64,000 nucleotides of DNA from Monocercomonoides exilis (GCA_001643675.2 LSRY02000005.1:684501-748500); one strand, 5' to 3'; shown: positions 45,516 through 57,226, counted from the stretch's first letter. Notes: generated by a model from the letters alone, not told the origin. Numbers and translations: made by a program.

Positions 45516-47092
45516 AGAGGGGATGGGAGTGAGCGAGGGAGGGGAGTGTGTGGCAATGGCGATGAGGGAATGCGATTGGATTGTGGTATGTTTTGCTGTA
45601 AAAAGATGCTTTCAACTTTTCAAAAAGTTATTGAAGTGGAGTGGAGAGAAGAGAAGAGAAGTGAAGCGATGGTTATGTTAATGGAGCTTTGAAAAAGCAA
45701 TTGATGGAATTCAATTACAATTTTGGCGGTTGTTTGAAAAGGGAAGAGTTTTAGATGGATGTTTCATTATTCTTTGAACAGAATTATTTCAAATAAGATT
45801 TGCTCGGTTTACATGTGTTTTTTTACAATTTTTGCTTTAAGATTTCGCCGCATTGTATGGCGAAAATAGCAAAGTCTGTAAATAGAACTTATCTTTACAT
45901 GAATGAAACATTTTGCAGGAGCAAGTTTATGTTAGTCTTTCTTGCTCCTTCGGAATGAAAAGAAAGAATAAACTGAGCTCATTATCATTGTCTGTAACCT
46001 TCATGGTTGCAGTTATCATCGAGTTTCATGTATTCTTTTATGCTCTTCTTATTCTGCAACTTGTCCACTTTTGAGAACTCCTAAGTTCGTTGTGTATGTT
46101 TGCTGTGTGTGTGTGTGTGTGTTTTCTTGAACATCAACGAATTTAAAGAAAGGATTGTTCGATTGAAAGCGAAATCCTTTCTTCCGAAGAAATGAGTTGC
46201 ACTATTTATTTTGGATTGTCAAACGAAGTAAAGCCTTTTGTGGATACATCTGAAGCTTCTGATATTTTTGACACACTTTTCTTTAAATGAAAAGCATTTC
46301 TTTTTGATTGAAAGAGTAAAATGATCCAGTGAAATTGACAAGAATATCAACAAATGCGTATGTAAATTGTGGATACAGATTAGCTTTCTTCTTTTTGTTT
46401 TTACATAAATAAAAGTTGATGCCATTTCAAATTTTATATTTATTGACTTTACAGAGTATGATCTGAATGTTATTCAATTTTGTTTTTTGAGCCAATGGGC
46501 TTGTGATAAAGATTTGAAATGTTTTTCAAGTATTGTGAAGCGTGTTGAATACAACTTAACATTTTATCGTTTTTGACAATCTTTAGCGTTTTGTTTATCA
46601 TTTATTTGTGTTGTATTTTATTTTTTCTCCATCTATTTAATTCTATGTTTCACATTTATTTTATAATTTTCTCAAAATACTTATTTACATTTTTTATTTG
46701 ATAGCGCCTTTTAAGTTTATTTTAATCTTTTCTTGAATTATCGTTTCATTTTTCATAAAAGTCTTCAACTTGTCTTTTTTCTGATTAGCATTCAATTCAA
46801 TTTATCCCGTTTGTATTTGGCAAACGGTCAATGATTAATATTTTAATTAAGTTAAAAATTCAAAAAGAACAATTTTTTTTTTTTTTAAATATCGCTTCTG
46901 CTTGAAACTTATAAGCAAAAAAACGAATAGACCACCATAAATTCGACGAACAAATTTTAACAAATATTGCAATATATGTGAAAACGATGAACGCATATGA
47001 TTTGAATTCAACTAAAATTTTATTTAAAAGAAAAGGAAAAATATATTGGGCGCAGGAATTTTTATTTTCAGTTTTTTCTTTCATCTTCTTCC
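45516..47092. other. Intergenic spacer with short GT microsatellite
   Basis: About 1.6 kb with no credible gene or RNA. A (GT)n run lies at about 46104-46121. The first 300 bases are purine-rich and may be CDC25 3' untranslated sequence. Confidence 0.6.
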
Positions 47093-50000
47093 ATGGCGAG
47101 GTTCTCCACCAGCGCAAAAGTTGCATTCAATATTGTTGCTCTGATTTTGGTTGTTGTAAATTGCGGCAATGACAGAAGCATTGCTGTTAAACATAATCAA
47201 CAAGAAATGAATTGGGAGATGCCAGTAAGCACGATCAGCGTTGAAAACAACAGTAACAAATACTACAATAAAAAAGGCATAGGTGCAGCAAAAGTCATAT
47301 TTTCATCAGGTGATCGTGTCAGTTGTGCTCGAACAAATGTGAATATCGTCAATGCCTCGTTGTGTGTGAGCGATCTCGTCATGGAACCTCTCAGTGGCTG
47401 CGCATTTCTCACTGCACAACACCACTCATCGTGCACCATTTTCTCCTCCACCTGCCGAATCCACGCAGATGCCAGCCACCCACTTTTCCTCTCTTCCCAC
47501 AGCTCCCTCTTTCTCACAAACTTCTCCTTCACCATCCCTCAACCAGCCATCCTCTCCTTCCCCCTCTTCTCTCTTCCTCAAAATCTCCTCCCAGATGCAC
47601 ACTCTCCAATCCCTGCCTCCTTCTCCATCTTCCATTCCTCTTTCTCCTCTTTCATCTCCCTTCACAATCCCTTCCTTTTTTCTCCTTCTGTATCCTCTTC
47701 TTTTTCCCTTCTTCATCGCCATCTCCAAATCCACCTCGATCTCCACCTCTCTGACACACTCTTCACAAACATCACCACTGCACCACAATCCACACACTCC
47801 ATTCCTGCCAAACACACACACACACACAACTCATTCACCACTACCACAACCACAATCACCACCACAATCACCACAAACACAATCCCCTCCTTCTCCCTTC
47901 ATTCCTCTCTCTCCATCCACTCAACCATCTTCCTCTACACCCACAACCCCATCGATGGTGCCATTCTTCCCAACCTCAACAGCCCATCCACTTCTCTCTC
48001 TGCATTCAACACTTCTTTTCTCCACCAAACACGCTCTTCACCAAATGATCCTGCGAAATATATTGGATCCGAAACTCAAAGAAAGAAATTAAGTAGATTG
48101 CCATTATCTGATTTGAATAGCTATCTCTTTGAATGGTGCGAATGGAATAATTCAAATAGTGGAAGTGCATGGGGAGGTGCACTTTATATTAACTACACAA
48201 ACGCAAATATCGCCATCATATCGTGCTCGTTTAATAAATGCTCTACAACTAATGAAGGAGGAGCATTATTATGTTGGTATTTATTAAATGTCAGCATTAC
48301 TAAATCCAACATAACAAATTGTTCTGCTAATCATGGAGGAGCTGCTAATATCAGATATCCTCAATCATCCTCTGCTTGGACATTCTCTGAAAACAAAGTG
48401 GAAAGCTGTAAAATAACAAGTTGGTGTGGAACTGGCTGGTATTTTGTACTCGATAACATGCCGTCAAATGCTCAATTTCTGTTTTCCAAATGTAAATGTA
48501 TCTCAAATACTGGTGGAAATGCTGCTGGCTCATTAACATTTTTTAATCCTCCTAAAAATAAGCCAAACCAATTTTCAATCAATGATTGTCAGTTTATAAA
48601 TAACATATTAACTGATTCTTCAACGCGTGGAGGCGCCGGAATTTATTTGGATAAAACTTTTTCTTGGATGAATGGAATAAAATTCATCACATTCTGTTTC
48701 TTTGATGGCAACTCTGCAAAAAATGGAAGAGGAAATGATGTATTTTTCAATGGAAGTGATATTACCCAATCTCCATTCGAGAATTGTGGCTCAACAACCC
48801 AATCAAAAAGAGTATGGAAAAATGGAACTGCTTCAAATATCTCTGTCAACAGCTGGTTGCCTTTTATCAGCCAGTACAGAATAGTTGCAAACAGCGGAAG
48901 TGATGTTGATGGTTGTGGGGTACCTCAACAGAATCCATGCTCCACAATCGAGTATGCAATCTACGGCTTATTCTTTTACAAAGAAGCTTCTATCACCCTT
49001 CTCTGCTCCTCTTTTGCTCCAGCTCAAATACTAACCTTCAGCACAGTTGACACTAAAATCACTGGAAATGGCACAACTGCCACCACCATCGCCTCCAGTG
49101 GCATTCCCCAACCATCAAACTCACATTCACAGTCATCACAGTCATCATCATCATATTCATCATATTCATCATATTCATCATTTTCATCATTTTCATCTGC
49201 ATCTTCTTCACCAGATCCATCTGCCTCGTCTGCCCTCTTCCAACAGACCCAGGGCTCCCTCACAGTCTCTGCCCTCGCCATCGCCCACAACTCCACAAAC
49301 CCCATCACCCCCATCCTCTTCCACCTCTCCGGTAACTCCCCTTCCCTCAACCTCAACACAACCACCATCACAGGAACAACCCCATCTTCATCATCAATCA
49401 CAACCACCCTCTTCTTCCTCACTGCAGGCTCCCTCGCCCTCAACCACACAGCAATCACCAGTCTCTCCCTCAACAGCCAAAGCATCTTCTACCTCACCTC
49501 CCTCACAGCTCCACTCACCCTCAACTTCTCCAACATCACCGATATCACCTCCACCGCCACCCCCGCCAGCTGTGTCCTCTCCTCTGCCACCTCCCCTGCC
49601 CTCTCCCTCTCCATCACCAACTGCACCATCACCAACATCAACACGACTCCACAAAACCAACAGACTGCCACAGATGGCGGATGCATCTCATTCGCCTCAT
49701 CTGCTTCTGCCAACTCGTTTTTGGTGAGTAGCACCACCTTCTCCAGCTGCTGTGTGAGTGAGGATACAAGTTCTGGAGGAAGAGGCGGTGCTCTCATGAT
49801 CGAGTTCAAGGATGATTCAGAAGTGTCAGAATCCTCCTTTTCCATCACCAATATGGTGTTTTCAGCCAACAAGGCCAGTGTCGGAAGAGATATGTATTTT
49901 GTGTGTGAATCCCTTGTAGCTTCTGTGAAAGAGCCCTTGTTCACTTTCATGAAAAGCATCACTCAAAAAGACAACTCGGTTGTTGGGCGCGATAGAACGC

Positions 50001-53000
50001 AAATGTTTAGCAATTGGGATGTGGACCTGTTTATATTTTTGGACGGATATACAGCTGATTCTGTATATGTTGATGGAGTAATTGGAATGGAGAAGATGTA
50101 TTGTGGTCTGGAAAATGCTCCATGTTTGAATATGAATTATGGGATGGGGCGTTTGAAGAGAACACAGAATATTAAGCAGGAAATTATTTTATGTGCAAAT
50201 TCTTCTGTTACTGGATATGTGGATGTGAGCGGGATGAGTGTAAAGTCCAAATCCGAGACAATTGTTGGTATCGAATGCAAAAGGGAAGTAAGCGGCTCTG
50301 AACAATGCGTTATGAAATCATTATCGATTACAGAAATTCAGTTCGTTGGGATTGTTGTTCCATCAAGTTTTAACAGAACAATCACATCAGTTGTCGAATC
50401 AAGCACTCAAAATGGGGAGTTGCACATGAAGAACTGTGAGATGAGCGTTATTGGAGGGAAACAAAACACAATTGTATTTTCCTTGATCAAATCAACGGGA
50501 AAAATTGTTGAGCTGGAGTTTGTCACGATTTCAGATGTGAAATCATCTGTCTCGCTGTTTTCATTTTCTCCTTCATCAGGAAATATGAATGAAGGAGAGA
50601 ATGAAGGAGAATACAAAGTGAACCTGTTGAATTGTTCAATGGAAGGATGCAGTTTTGGTGACTCCTCATCTGGTGAATCTCCATTGATAACATCTTCTTC
50701 TGTTTTGTTTGAAAACAGCAACTTTTCAAACATTGAGAACAAAGGCAGCGAAGAAGGAGGCGTTGCAAAAGTGATATTGCAAGGGAATGAAAAACTGGTG
50801 ATCAAATCAACAAATGTGTCATCTTGTTCACTTTCATCGGACAATGGAAAAGGAGGATTCTTGTATCTGGATTCTCAAAATTGTTTGAATGAAAAACCAT
50901 TTCTTTTTGATGTTGACGTAACTTTTGAGAGCAACAAAGCAACCATTGGAAAGAACATGTTCATTTTGGGAAAGGATTTTAATTCTTCTGTGACAAATGA
51001 GACATTTGCCTTCGATTATCCATCAATGAAGGATGATAACAATTTGTTTGTTGGGAGTGATGATTTTCATCAAGAAAAAGATTTGTTCATGTTCCTCGTT
51101 CCATACAGCTCATTTGAGATATTTATTTCATCAGAAGGATTTGATGTGGTGCGTTGTGGAAGTGAAGAAGAGCCTTGCTTCACAATGTGGAAAGGGATGA
51201 AAAACGTAAAAAAGGAGATTGGAAATAAAACAATTCAAATTGAAGGATCAACAATTATTCGAGATTCATTCAATGTGTCCAATTACCAGATAAAAAAAGC
51301 TGTATCAATAGGAGAAGAAGATATGAAAGCTATCTTGAATTTTGAAAAGGCAATTGGAAGTCAACTGGAATATTTCATGGCGAATGAAATTCATCTTGAA
51401 TTGACAAATATCCAACTTCAACTTGCATCGGGATTTGACAACTCAGCCAAAACGATAATTTCAAATACAGCTGGTGAGTTGGTGATGACTGGATGTTCAT
51501 TCCATTCAGAAGCAGGAGTGAACAATGGATTTGATTGTGTATTTGTGGATGTGATTGGAGGAAGTGTGGAAGTGAATGATTTGTCGATGGAATCGTGCAA
51601 TGTTGGAAACAGTATTTTTGTCATTCACGATGCTGGAATAACTTGTCATTTGATGAATGTTCGAGTGGAATCGTTGAATGAAAGTGGAGGATGTATTTTG
51701 TCAATCAAAGGATCTGAATCAGGATTGAAGATAAATGAAGGAAGTGAAGAAGGAATAAATCTTCAAATTGACAAATCATCATTTTCAGGAGTGAAGAGAA
51801 GTGACAATGGAGCAAGCATTTTGGATTCAAAAAGTGAGAAAAAGATTTGTTTGGTTGTGAATGAGAGCAACATCACAGAAGACAAAGCAGAAACAAGTGA
51901 AAAAGGAGGGGCAATATTCTTCACATTGGGTGCATCAGGATCAATGAAGATGATTGAATCGACAATCAGTCATTGCAGCTGCACCAATGGGAAAGGAGGA
52001 GGGGTGTATTTGGTAACAAAGGAAACAGGGTTTCTTAATTTCACATTTGTGGGAATGAAGTTCAGCGCAAACACAGCAAAAGCGGGGAATGACATTTTCA
52101 TTGAATGTTTCAACATCACATCTCAGATCAATGAAAGACAATTTCAGTTTGATCTTCGAGAAGGCAACTTCAATCGATTCAATGCGATATATGGAATTGA
52201 TAATTGTGAACACAAAGAAGATACAGATCTGATTGATTTTGTAGCTATCTATCAGAGTGACACAATTGTTGTGAGCAGTGCGAATGGATCGGATGAGAGG
52301 CAATGTGGAACAAACACTTTTCCATGTGATTCGATTGATTATGGGCTGATGCACTTGACATCAGATTTCATTAGTCAAATGTTCATTGTTGAGGAGAGTG
52401 TGATTGATGGAGAGATAAATCTGGAGGAGATGAGCCTGAGTTCGAAGAGCAGAGGCTTGTGTGAAGTTGAAGTGAAATCAGGGATTGAAAAAACAAGAGA
52501 GTCATTGGTGACAACAACAGGAACAGTTTCATTGCTGAGAATGAACTTTGTATTTAATACAAATTTCACATCCACACATGAATCACTGATGTCACCAGAA
52601 GGAGGGATTCTTGAAATCATGAATTGTTCATTCACCTCAAAACAATCGGAGGATGGAAGAAATGCTGCTTTTGCAAACATACCACTTCATCTAATAAATA
52701 TGGATAAAGGAGAATTACAACTTGATGGATGCTCAATATCAAATCTCATTCTTCAAAAATCTTCAATATATCTATCATCATCACTTCCATCAGTGATTTA
52801 TTTATTTGAGATCAGCAATTCAACAGTTTCTCATTCGCTTGTTGAAATTATTGAATGTGGACAATTAAACATGGAAAAGTTTCATTCAGAAAATATCACA
52901 GTTGAGGGAAATGAAGAATCATTGATATCTTGCTTGTCAATGAAAAAGACAATTCAATTGACAAATTGCACAATTGGTGGAGTCAGTTCAAAGACTACAA

Positions 53001-55159
53001 AAGGGAAATTGATGAAATTGGAGAATTGTTTGGATGTGGAAATGGACAGTTGCATTTTCGATGGAAATTCAATAGAAAGAAATGAACAGAATATCAATGA
53101 GGAAGAAGAGATGTGCAGATGGGATGGATCTCTTGTTGATGTTGTGAAGAGTTCTGTTTTGATGAAAGATACAACAGTCTCGCATTCAGCAGAAGGAGGA
53201 ATAACATTGAGTGGAGGGACAATAACTATTTATGATGGAAGATTTGAGAACAATAATCCATCAATTGAAGGATATCCATCATTGAGAAGAAATATCATTT
53301 GTTCAGATGCAGGAACATTGAATGTGGTGAGTTTGAAGGGAGGAGATGGAGTTTTGCCAAATTCATCACTTTGGATATTGAATGATGGGTGCAGTTTTGA
53401 GGGGATTGTTTCTGAAAGAGCATCTCCATTTTTCATTCCTATTCTGGAGAGTGTGGAAGCAAAAGAAAGAACAGATAGAATGAAGCTGACATTCAAAGGA
53501 ATGCTTCTTGTTCCTTGTAATCTGTCATTCTCAATTGTGAAGAGAAAGGGAGAAGAGAAAGAGATTGAAAATTATGATTTTGATTCAAATGGATTCTTGT
53601 CAGAAAGAGAAGTTGAAGGAAGTGTGACAAAAGATCTCATCAGCAGTTGCGGAGATGAAATCGAGGTGAGTGTGCATGTTTTGTTTGGAAACGCAGAATC
53701 TCCATCTTTAACACAGTCATTCATTTTGAAGAATGCGAGCATCACTCCACCAAAAGGAGATGAAAAACTTGTTGAAAGTGGAAAAGAAAAAATGTCATCA
53801 TGGGCATTGATTGTGATTGTGATATTTGCTGTATTGTTTTTGATTGTACTTATCATTGCAGTGATTTCAACTGTTCGATGGAGAAGTACCAAGAATGAAA
53901 ATAAAGATCTGAAAGAGATCGTGAATGACACGGTGAAAAAAGATCCGAAGTTGATTGAAATGGTGACGATGGAGATGTCTCCCGAGAAGCAGTGGAGGAG
54001 AACAGAAAGAGAGGCTGAAAAGAAGAATGATGAGAGGATGAAGAAAAGAGTGTATGAGAAGACAATGGTGCATTCGGAATCTGAAGAGCATCTTCTATCT
54101 GAGAGTGGTTCCACTGAATATATCCTTGGAAGAGATTCAGATAAGATCCCAGAATGGATGCTGGAGAAGGTTGATGAAGAGGAGGAAACAAGAAAGCGAA
54201 CACCATCGCCATCTATTTCATCCACTTTAACCACAGACACTTCAGATACTGAATCCACCTTTGTTCGAGGAGAGGATCTGTGCCCAACCACTTCATCGAT
54301 GTCGAATCTGGTGGATGCGATGGCCTGCTCATCGCCACACGAGAAACTGATTGTTGACTTGAGGGATTCGCTGTTCATGCTGTTGCACGGAAGGAATGCC
54401 AAGAAGGAGATGGCAATAGGAACTTTGGAGGAGAGGGAGCAAACGGCTGCTCAGATTCTCTTCTGGGTGGCGAATGGAGCCATTCACTCATTTGACGAAA
54501 TGGAAAATCCTCTATCTTCTCTGGAAAATCTCAGTCCTCATATTGTGTTATTTTCCGAGCATATGGTCATCTGCATTGTGATGCATTCTGATTTCCTTTC
54601 ATCCGATGATTCAGATTCATCCTCCATCTCTTCATCAACAGTTGTGACATCAGCAAGTGATGATGATAAGGGGGAGGAGGATGACTCTCTTCCTTCATCA
54701 GCCTTTGAGGATGAAGATTATTACAAAAAAGAATGCCTGAGATGGAAGGCACCCGAACTGCTGATGAACAAGAAGATGGGGGCAACAAAGGAGTCGGTTG
54801 TCTTCTCGATTGGGATGATGCTGTGGGAATGCCTAACGCTCCAGATACCGTTTGGAGAATATGAAGCAGAAATCGCTGGGCAGAAGATTCAACGAGGAGA
54901 AACTCCAAATCTTGATGAAATTAATGCATCATCTCCCTTCTTCGCTCAGTTGATCTCTGCCTCTATTTCGTCCCACTCATCGCAGCGTCCGAGCCTCACC
55001 GATATGAAGCGCAATCTTATTGGGCATTTTCCACCAGGAGCGGCAATTCTGACCGTTTCAGATGCAATAGATCTTCAATATGCTTCAAATGGGAACGAAG
55101 AAGGTGGCTCGTCTCGCATTGGAATTGGAAGCGAAACAGTGAAAAACATTTTGTCCTGA
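47093..55159 (+). CDS. Giant surface protein B: shorter paralogue of protein A
   Basis: A single-exon gene of 2,688 residues. A signal peptide or anchor (FNIVALILVVVNC) starts the protein. Residues about 90-330 are unusually rich in Ser, His, Phe, Thr and Pro, written in almost G-free codons. Beta-helix-like repeats follow, with four C-G...P-C signatures (first Cys at residues 608, 1004, 1355 and 1738) against eight in protein A. The transmembrane helix is at about 2238-2262 (ALIVIVIFAVLFLIVLIIAV), then RWRSTK. The tail aligns end to end with that of protein A: SGSTEYILGRDSDKIP, SNLVDAMACSSPHEKLIVDL, LSPHIVLFSEHMVICIVM, LRWKAPELL, SVVFSIGMMLWECL and SQRPSLTDMKRNL. HRD and DFG are lost here too. 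The function is unknown; membrane receptor or adhesion protein is inferred from architecture. The CT-rich N-terminal third may have a separate origin. Confidence 0.9.
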   Translation: MARFSTSAKVAFNIVALILVVVNCGNDRSIAVKHNQQEMNWEMPVSTISVENNSNKYYNKKGIGAAKVIFSSGDRVSCARTNVNIVNASLCVSDLVMEPLSGCAFLTAQHHSSCTIFSSTCRIHADASHPLFLSSHSSLFLTNFSFTIPQPAILSFPLFSLPQNLLPDAHSPIPASFSIFHSSFSSFISLHNPFLFSPSVSSSFSLLHRHLQIHLDLHLSDTLFTNITTAPQSTHSIPAKHTHTHNSFTTTTTTITTTITTNTIPSFSLHSSLSIHSTIFLYTHNPIDGAILPNLNSPSTSLSAFNTSFLHQTRSSPNDPAKYIGSETQRKKLSRLPLSDLNSYLFEWCEWNNSNSGSAWGGALYINYTNANIAIISCSFNKCSTTNEGGALLCWYLLNVSITKSNITNCSANHGGAANIRYPQSSSAWTFSENKVESCKITSWCGTGWYFVLDNMPSNAQFLFSKCKCISNTGGNAAGSLTFFNPPKNKPNQFSINDCQFINNILTDSSTRGGAGIYLDKTFSWMNGIKFITFCFFDGNSAKNGRGNDVFFNGSDITQSPFENCGSTTQSKRVWKNGTASNISVNSWLPFISQYRIVANSGSDVDGCGVPQQNPCSTIEYAIYGLFFYKEASITLLCSSFAPAQILTFSTVDTKITGNGTTATTIASSGIPQPSNSHSQSSQSSSSYSSYSSYSSFSSFSSASSSPDPSASSALFQQTQGSLTVSALAIAHNSTNPITPILFHLSGNSPSLNLNTTTITGTTPSSSSITTTLFFLTAGSLALNHTAITSLSLNSQSIFYLTSLTAPLTLNFSNITDITSTATPASCVLSSATSPALSLSITNCTITNINTTPQNQQTATDGGCISFASSASANSFLVSSTTFSSCCVSEDTSSGGRGGALMIEFKDDSEVSESSFSITNMVFSANKASVGRDMYFVCESLVASVKEPLFTFMKSITQKDNSVVGRDRTQMFSNWDVDLFIFLDGYTADSVYVDGVIGMEKMYCGLENAPCLNMNYGMGRLKRTQNIKQEIILCANSSVTGYVDVSGMSVKSKSETIVGIECKREVSGSEQCVMKSLSITEIQFVGIVVPSSFNRTITSVVESSTQNGELHMKNCEMSVIGGKQNTIVFSLIKSTGKIVELEFVTISDVKSSVSLFSFSPSSGNMNEGENEGEYKVNLLNCSMEGCSFGDSSSGESPLITSSSVLFENSNFSNIENKGSEEGGVAKVILQGNEKLVIKSTNVSSCSLSSDNGKGGFLYLDSQNCLNEKPFLFDVDVTFESNKATIGKNMFILGKDFNSSVTNETFAFDYPSMKDDNNLFVGSDDFHQEKDLFMFLVPYSSFEIFISSEGFDVVRCGSEEEPCFTMWKGMKNVKKEIGNKTIQIEGSTIIRDSFNVSNYQIKKAVSIGEEDMKAILNFEKAIGSQLEYFMANEIHLELTNIQLQLASGFDNSAKTIISNTAGELVMTGCSFHSEAGVNNGFDCVFVDVIGGSVEVNDLSMESCNVGNSIFVIHDAGITCHLMNVRVESLNESGGCILSIKGSESGLKINEGSEEGINLQIDKSSFSGVKRSDNGASILDSKSEKKICLVVNESNITEDKAETSEKGGAIFFTLGASGSMKMIESTISHCSCTNGKGGGVYLVTKETGFLNFTFVGMKFSANTAKAGNDIFIECFNITSQINERQFQFDLREGNFNRFNAIYGIDNCEHKEDTDLIDFVAIYQSDTIVVSSANGSDERQCGTNTFPCDSIDYGLMHLTSDFISQMFIVEESVIDGEINLEEMSLSSKSRGLCEVEVKSGIEKTRESLVTTTGTVSLLRMNFVFNTNFTSTHESLMSPEGGILEIMNCSFTSKQSEDGRNAAFANIPLHLINMDKGELQLDGCSISNLILQKSSIYLSSSLPSVIYLFEISNSTVSHSLVEIIECGQLNMEKFHSENITVEGNEESLISCLSMKKTIQLTNCTIGGVSSKTTKGKLMKLENCLDVEMDSCIFDGNSIERNEQNINEEEEMCRWDGSLVDVVKSSVLMKDTTVSHSAEGGITLSGGTITIYDGRFENNNPSIEGYPSLRRNIICSDAGTLNVVSLKGGDGVLPNSSLWILNDGCSFEGIVSERASPFFIPILESVEAKERTDRMKLTFKGMLLVPCNLSFSIVKRKGEEKEIENYDFDSNGFLSEREVEGSVTKDLISSCGDEIEVSVHVLFGNAESPSLTQSFILKNASITPPKGDEKLVESGKEKMSSWALIVIVIFAVLFLIVLIIAVISTVRWRSTKNENKDLKEIVNDTVKKDPKLIEMVTMEMSPEKQWRRTEREAEKKNDERMKKRVYEKTMVHSESEEHLLSESGSTEYILGRDSDKIPEWMLEKVDEEEETRKRTPSPSISSTLTTDTSDTESTFVRGEDLCPTTSSMSNLVDAMACSSPHEKLIVDLRDSLFMLLHGRNAKKEMAIGTLEEREQTAAQILFWVANGAIHSFDEMENPLSSLENLSPHIVLFSEHMVICIVMHSDFLSSDDSDSSSISSSTVVTSASDDDKGEEDDSLPSSAFEDEDYYKKECLRWKAPELLMNKKMGATKESVVFSIGMMLWECLTLQIPFGEYEAEIAGQKIQRGETPNLDEINASSPFFAQLISASISSHSSQRPSLTDMKRNLIGHFPPGAAILTVSDAIDLQYASNGNEEGGSSRIGIGSETVKNILS

Positions 55160-55884
55160 TGATGACGATGACGATGGAACTGATTGTGCTTCCTTTTTGT
55201 TTCAATGCATTTGGTTGAATAAGAAAGAGAATTTTTGTTGACTTGATTTCTGACTTTTGGTTTTTATGTTTTAAAAATTCAGACAATTTGAAAGTTTGTA
55301 GGCCTCTGTTTGTTATTTGCTTGTTGATCAATATTTTGATTGCAAATTTTGGGAGATTTGCGGTGCAATGCCAGTTTCCCTGTTCATTTGCAAATTTTCA
55401 ACCATGTGCTGACTGTGTATTTCAATTTTTTGTTTTTCGAACACCAAATATTCGATTTCTTTCTTTGTGATTCTAAATTTTGAAAGAATTACACGTTAAA
55501 AAATTCATTTTCAGAATTGTCTCTCCTTTCAAAGCTTCTCTTTTTATCTTTTCAACAACTTTTCTTTTCTTATCTAGTCACATTTTTTTATGTGTTTTAG
55601 TTATTTCAATATTTATCTTTGTATTCATATTCAATTGAGATTGAACAATTAGATTCAAATATGATATTTTTATTTGTTATTTTAAGTTTTCAATCTTGTC
55701 AGCTTTGTTATTCCTATTTATAATGCATTTTTGATGAATTTATTGAAAGAGAAAAACTGTGCAAACCATTTCTTTTTCTTTTCTTTTTTCAATTGAAGAA
55801 TTGGATAATTAATTAAAATAATAGATGGCACTTTCATTTTATTGAACAACTTTTAATTCTCATAATTATTGTTTAATGAATTTC

Positions 55885-55918
<34 letters not shown>

Positions 55919-56103
55919 ATAAAAGCTATCAAAACTCATTCAATGCGTTCGTGATGTTTCTTTAAAAGAAACTCCTTTGCAAACATTTCTTTGGTTGGAT
56001 ATTTGTTTGATAACAACTCAAAAAAGATAAAAAACTTTGCACTATTTCAACTGTTCTTTTTTTTCTTTTTTTTCTTTTTTCTTTTTTTTTCTTTTTCTTT
56101 TTC

Positions 56104-56167
<64 letters not shown>

Positions 56168-56744
56168 TTTTTTTGATAAACAAATTTAATTTAATTTTCA
56201 GGAAAATTTTTGTATTATTCTTGCATTTATGAAAATTCACAACAATTTGTTTCAAACATTTTCTGACATGAAATAATCATCAGTCTTTCATTCTCAGGTG
56301 AATAATAATTTGATTAATAATGAAATTGAAAAACATTGTTAAAAGAATCGAATGTGCAAAAATTTTTAATTCTTGAAAAATATTTTTCTATTTCAAACTT
56401 TGTTTTAATTATATTTTATATTATATTCAAAATTGGATTTCTGAAATCGGGTTTGTCCAATATTTTGTGGCTCTTAAAGATTGCAATAAGGATCAACTTT
56501 TAAATAAGACTTTTTTAACTAATTGGCACTTTTTATGTTTGAAGCTGCCAATCAACAAAAAGTCCCCAAAGAATATCAACATGTGTGCAATACTTCTAAA
56601 ATTGTTTCTACGAATCCTTTTGCAGTTTGTTTTAATATTTTTTTAAATTAATAATTGAGTAATTTCATTTTTTTTGAAAAAATTGAAATGTCATTTTCCA
56701 GTTAACCGAACAACACGTATGGAATCGGAAACATGTTTAGAGAA
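55160..56744. other. AT-rich intergenic spacer with simple repeats
   Basis: No gene seen. It contains a run of 29 A at 55887-55915 and a long (CTTTT)n pyrimidine tract at 56055-56174. Confidence 0.65.
56055..56174. repeat. Pyrimidine microsatellite, CTTTT-type
   Basis: About 120 bases of C plus T only, with CTTTT the commonest unit, ending in a pure T run. The minus-strand frame of Lys/Glu/Arg it creates is not a gene. Confidence 0.95.
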
Positions 56745-57025
56745 GCTTTTTCGAAGATATGGGAAAAAATATTTGACTTCAGGCATTTTCATTGAAAAAT
56801 TTAGCACTTTTCATTGATTTTTTGAGATCAAAAATCACAATAAAAAATGTGTCCATTTTTTGACATTTATGAAATGTTGGAAAACTTTTTGTTTTGATTT
56901 CAACGATGCCTGATTGCATATATAAAATTCAATTTTTTTTTGAAATCTGAGAAAGCGAAAAAAAGATATGAGCGAAGTAATTTTTTTGTTCTTTGTGCAA
57001 AAAATGCTTGAAAGATCGTATTTTC
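56745..57025 (+). repeat. Dispersed repeat C, copy 2
   Basis: Matches the reverse complement of 5409-5700, with conserved blocks GACTTCAGGCATTTTCATTG, TTTTTTGAGATCAAAAA and GAGAAAGCGAAA. Non-coding and diverged. Confidence 0.65.
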
Positions 57026-57089
57026 ACCCAAGTGCATTTGTGAAGATTTCATGAAAATGGAAAAATTGATTCTTAAATCATTATGTCAT

Positions 57090-57200
57090 AATTTTATTAT
57101 TTTTATTTTTTTGTGTAATGTCACATAGAATATAATCACAATCAAATATAGTTCCAAAAACTTGTGCTAAACCAGAAATGAAAATATCCGAAATAAACTG
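57090..57200 (+). mobile_element. MITE family B, decayed right-end fragment
   Basis: Corresponds to the last about 110 bases of the full MITE B: TTTTTATTTTTTTGTGTAAT, then ATAATCACAATCAAATATAG, then TTGTGCTAAACCAGAAATG, ending AAACTG followed by TA. It is much more diverged than the two full copies. It lies 26 bases from the next full copy. Confidence 0.65.
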
Positions 57201-57226
57201 TATGCAAATAAAAATTTTTGAAAATA

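Noticed and set aside
49024-49485. Minus-strand frame opposite the CT-rich part of giant gene B
   Set aside because: Composition artefact of the G-poor coding strand; Glu/Asp/Val-rich with no domain.
56040-56180. Possible CRISPR-like or minisatellite array
   Set aside because: It is a simple low-complexity pyrimidine tract without spaced repeats, in a eukaryotic genome.
55962-56255. Lys/Glu-rich 97-residue minus-strand frame
   Set aside because: It is the (CTTTT)n microsatellite read in antisense.
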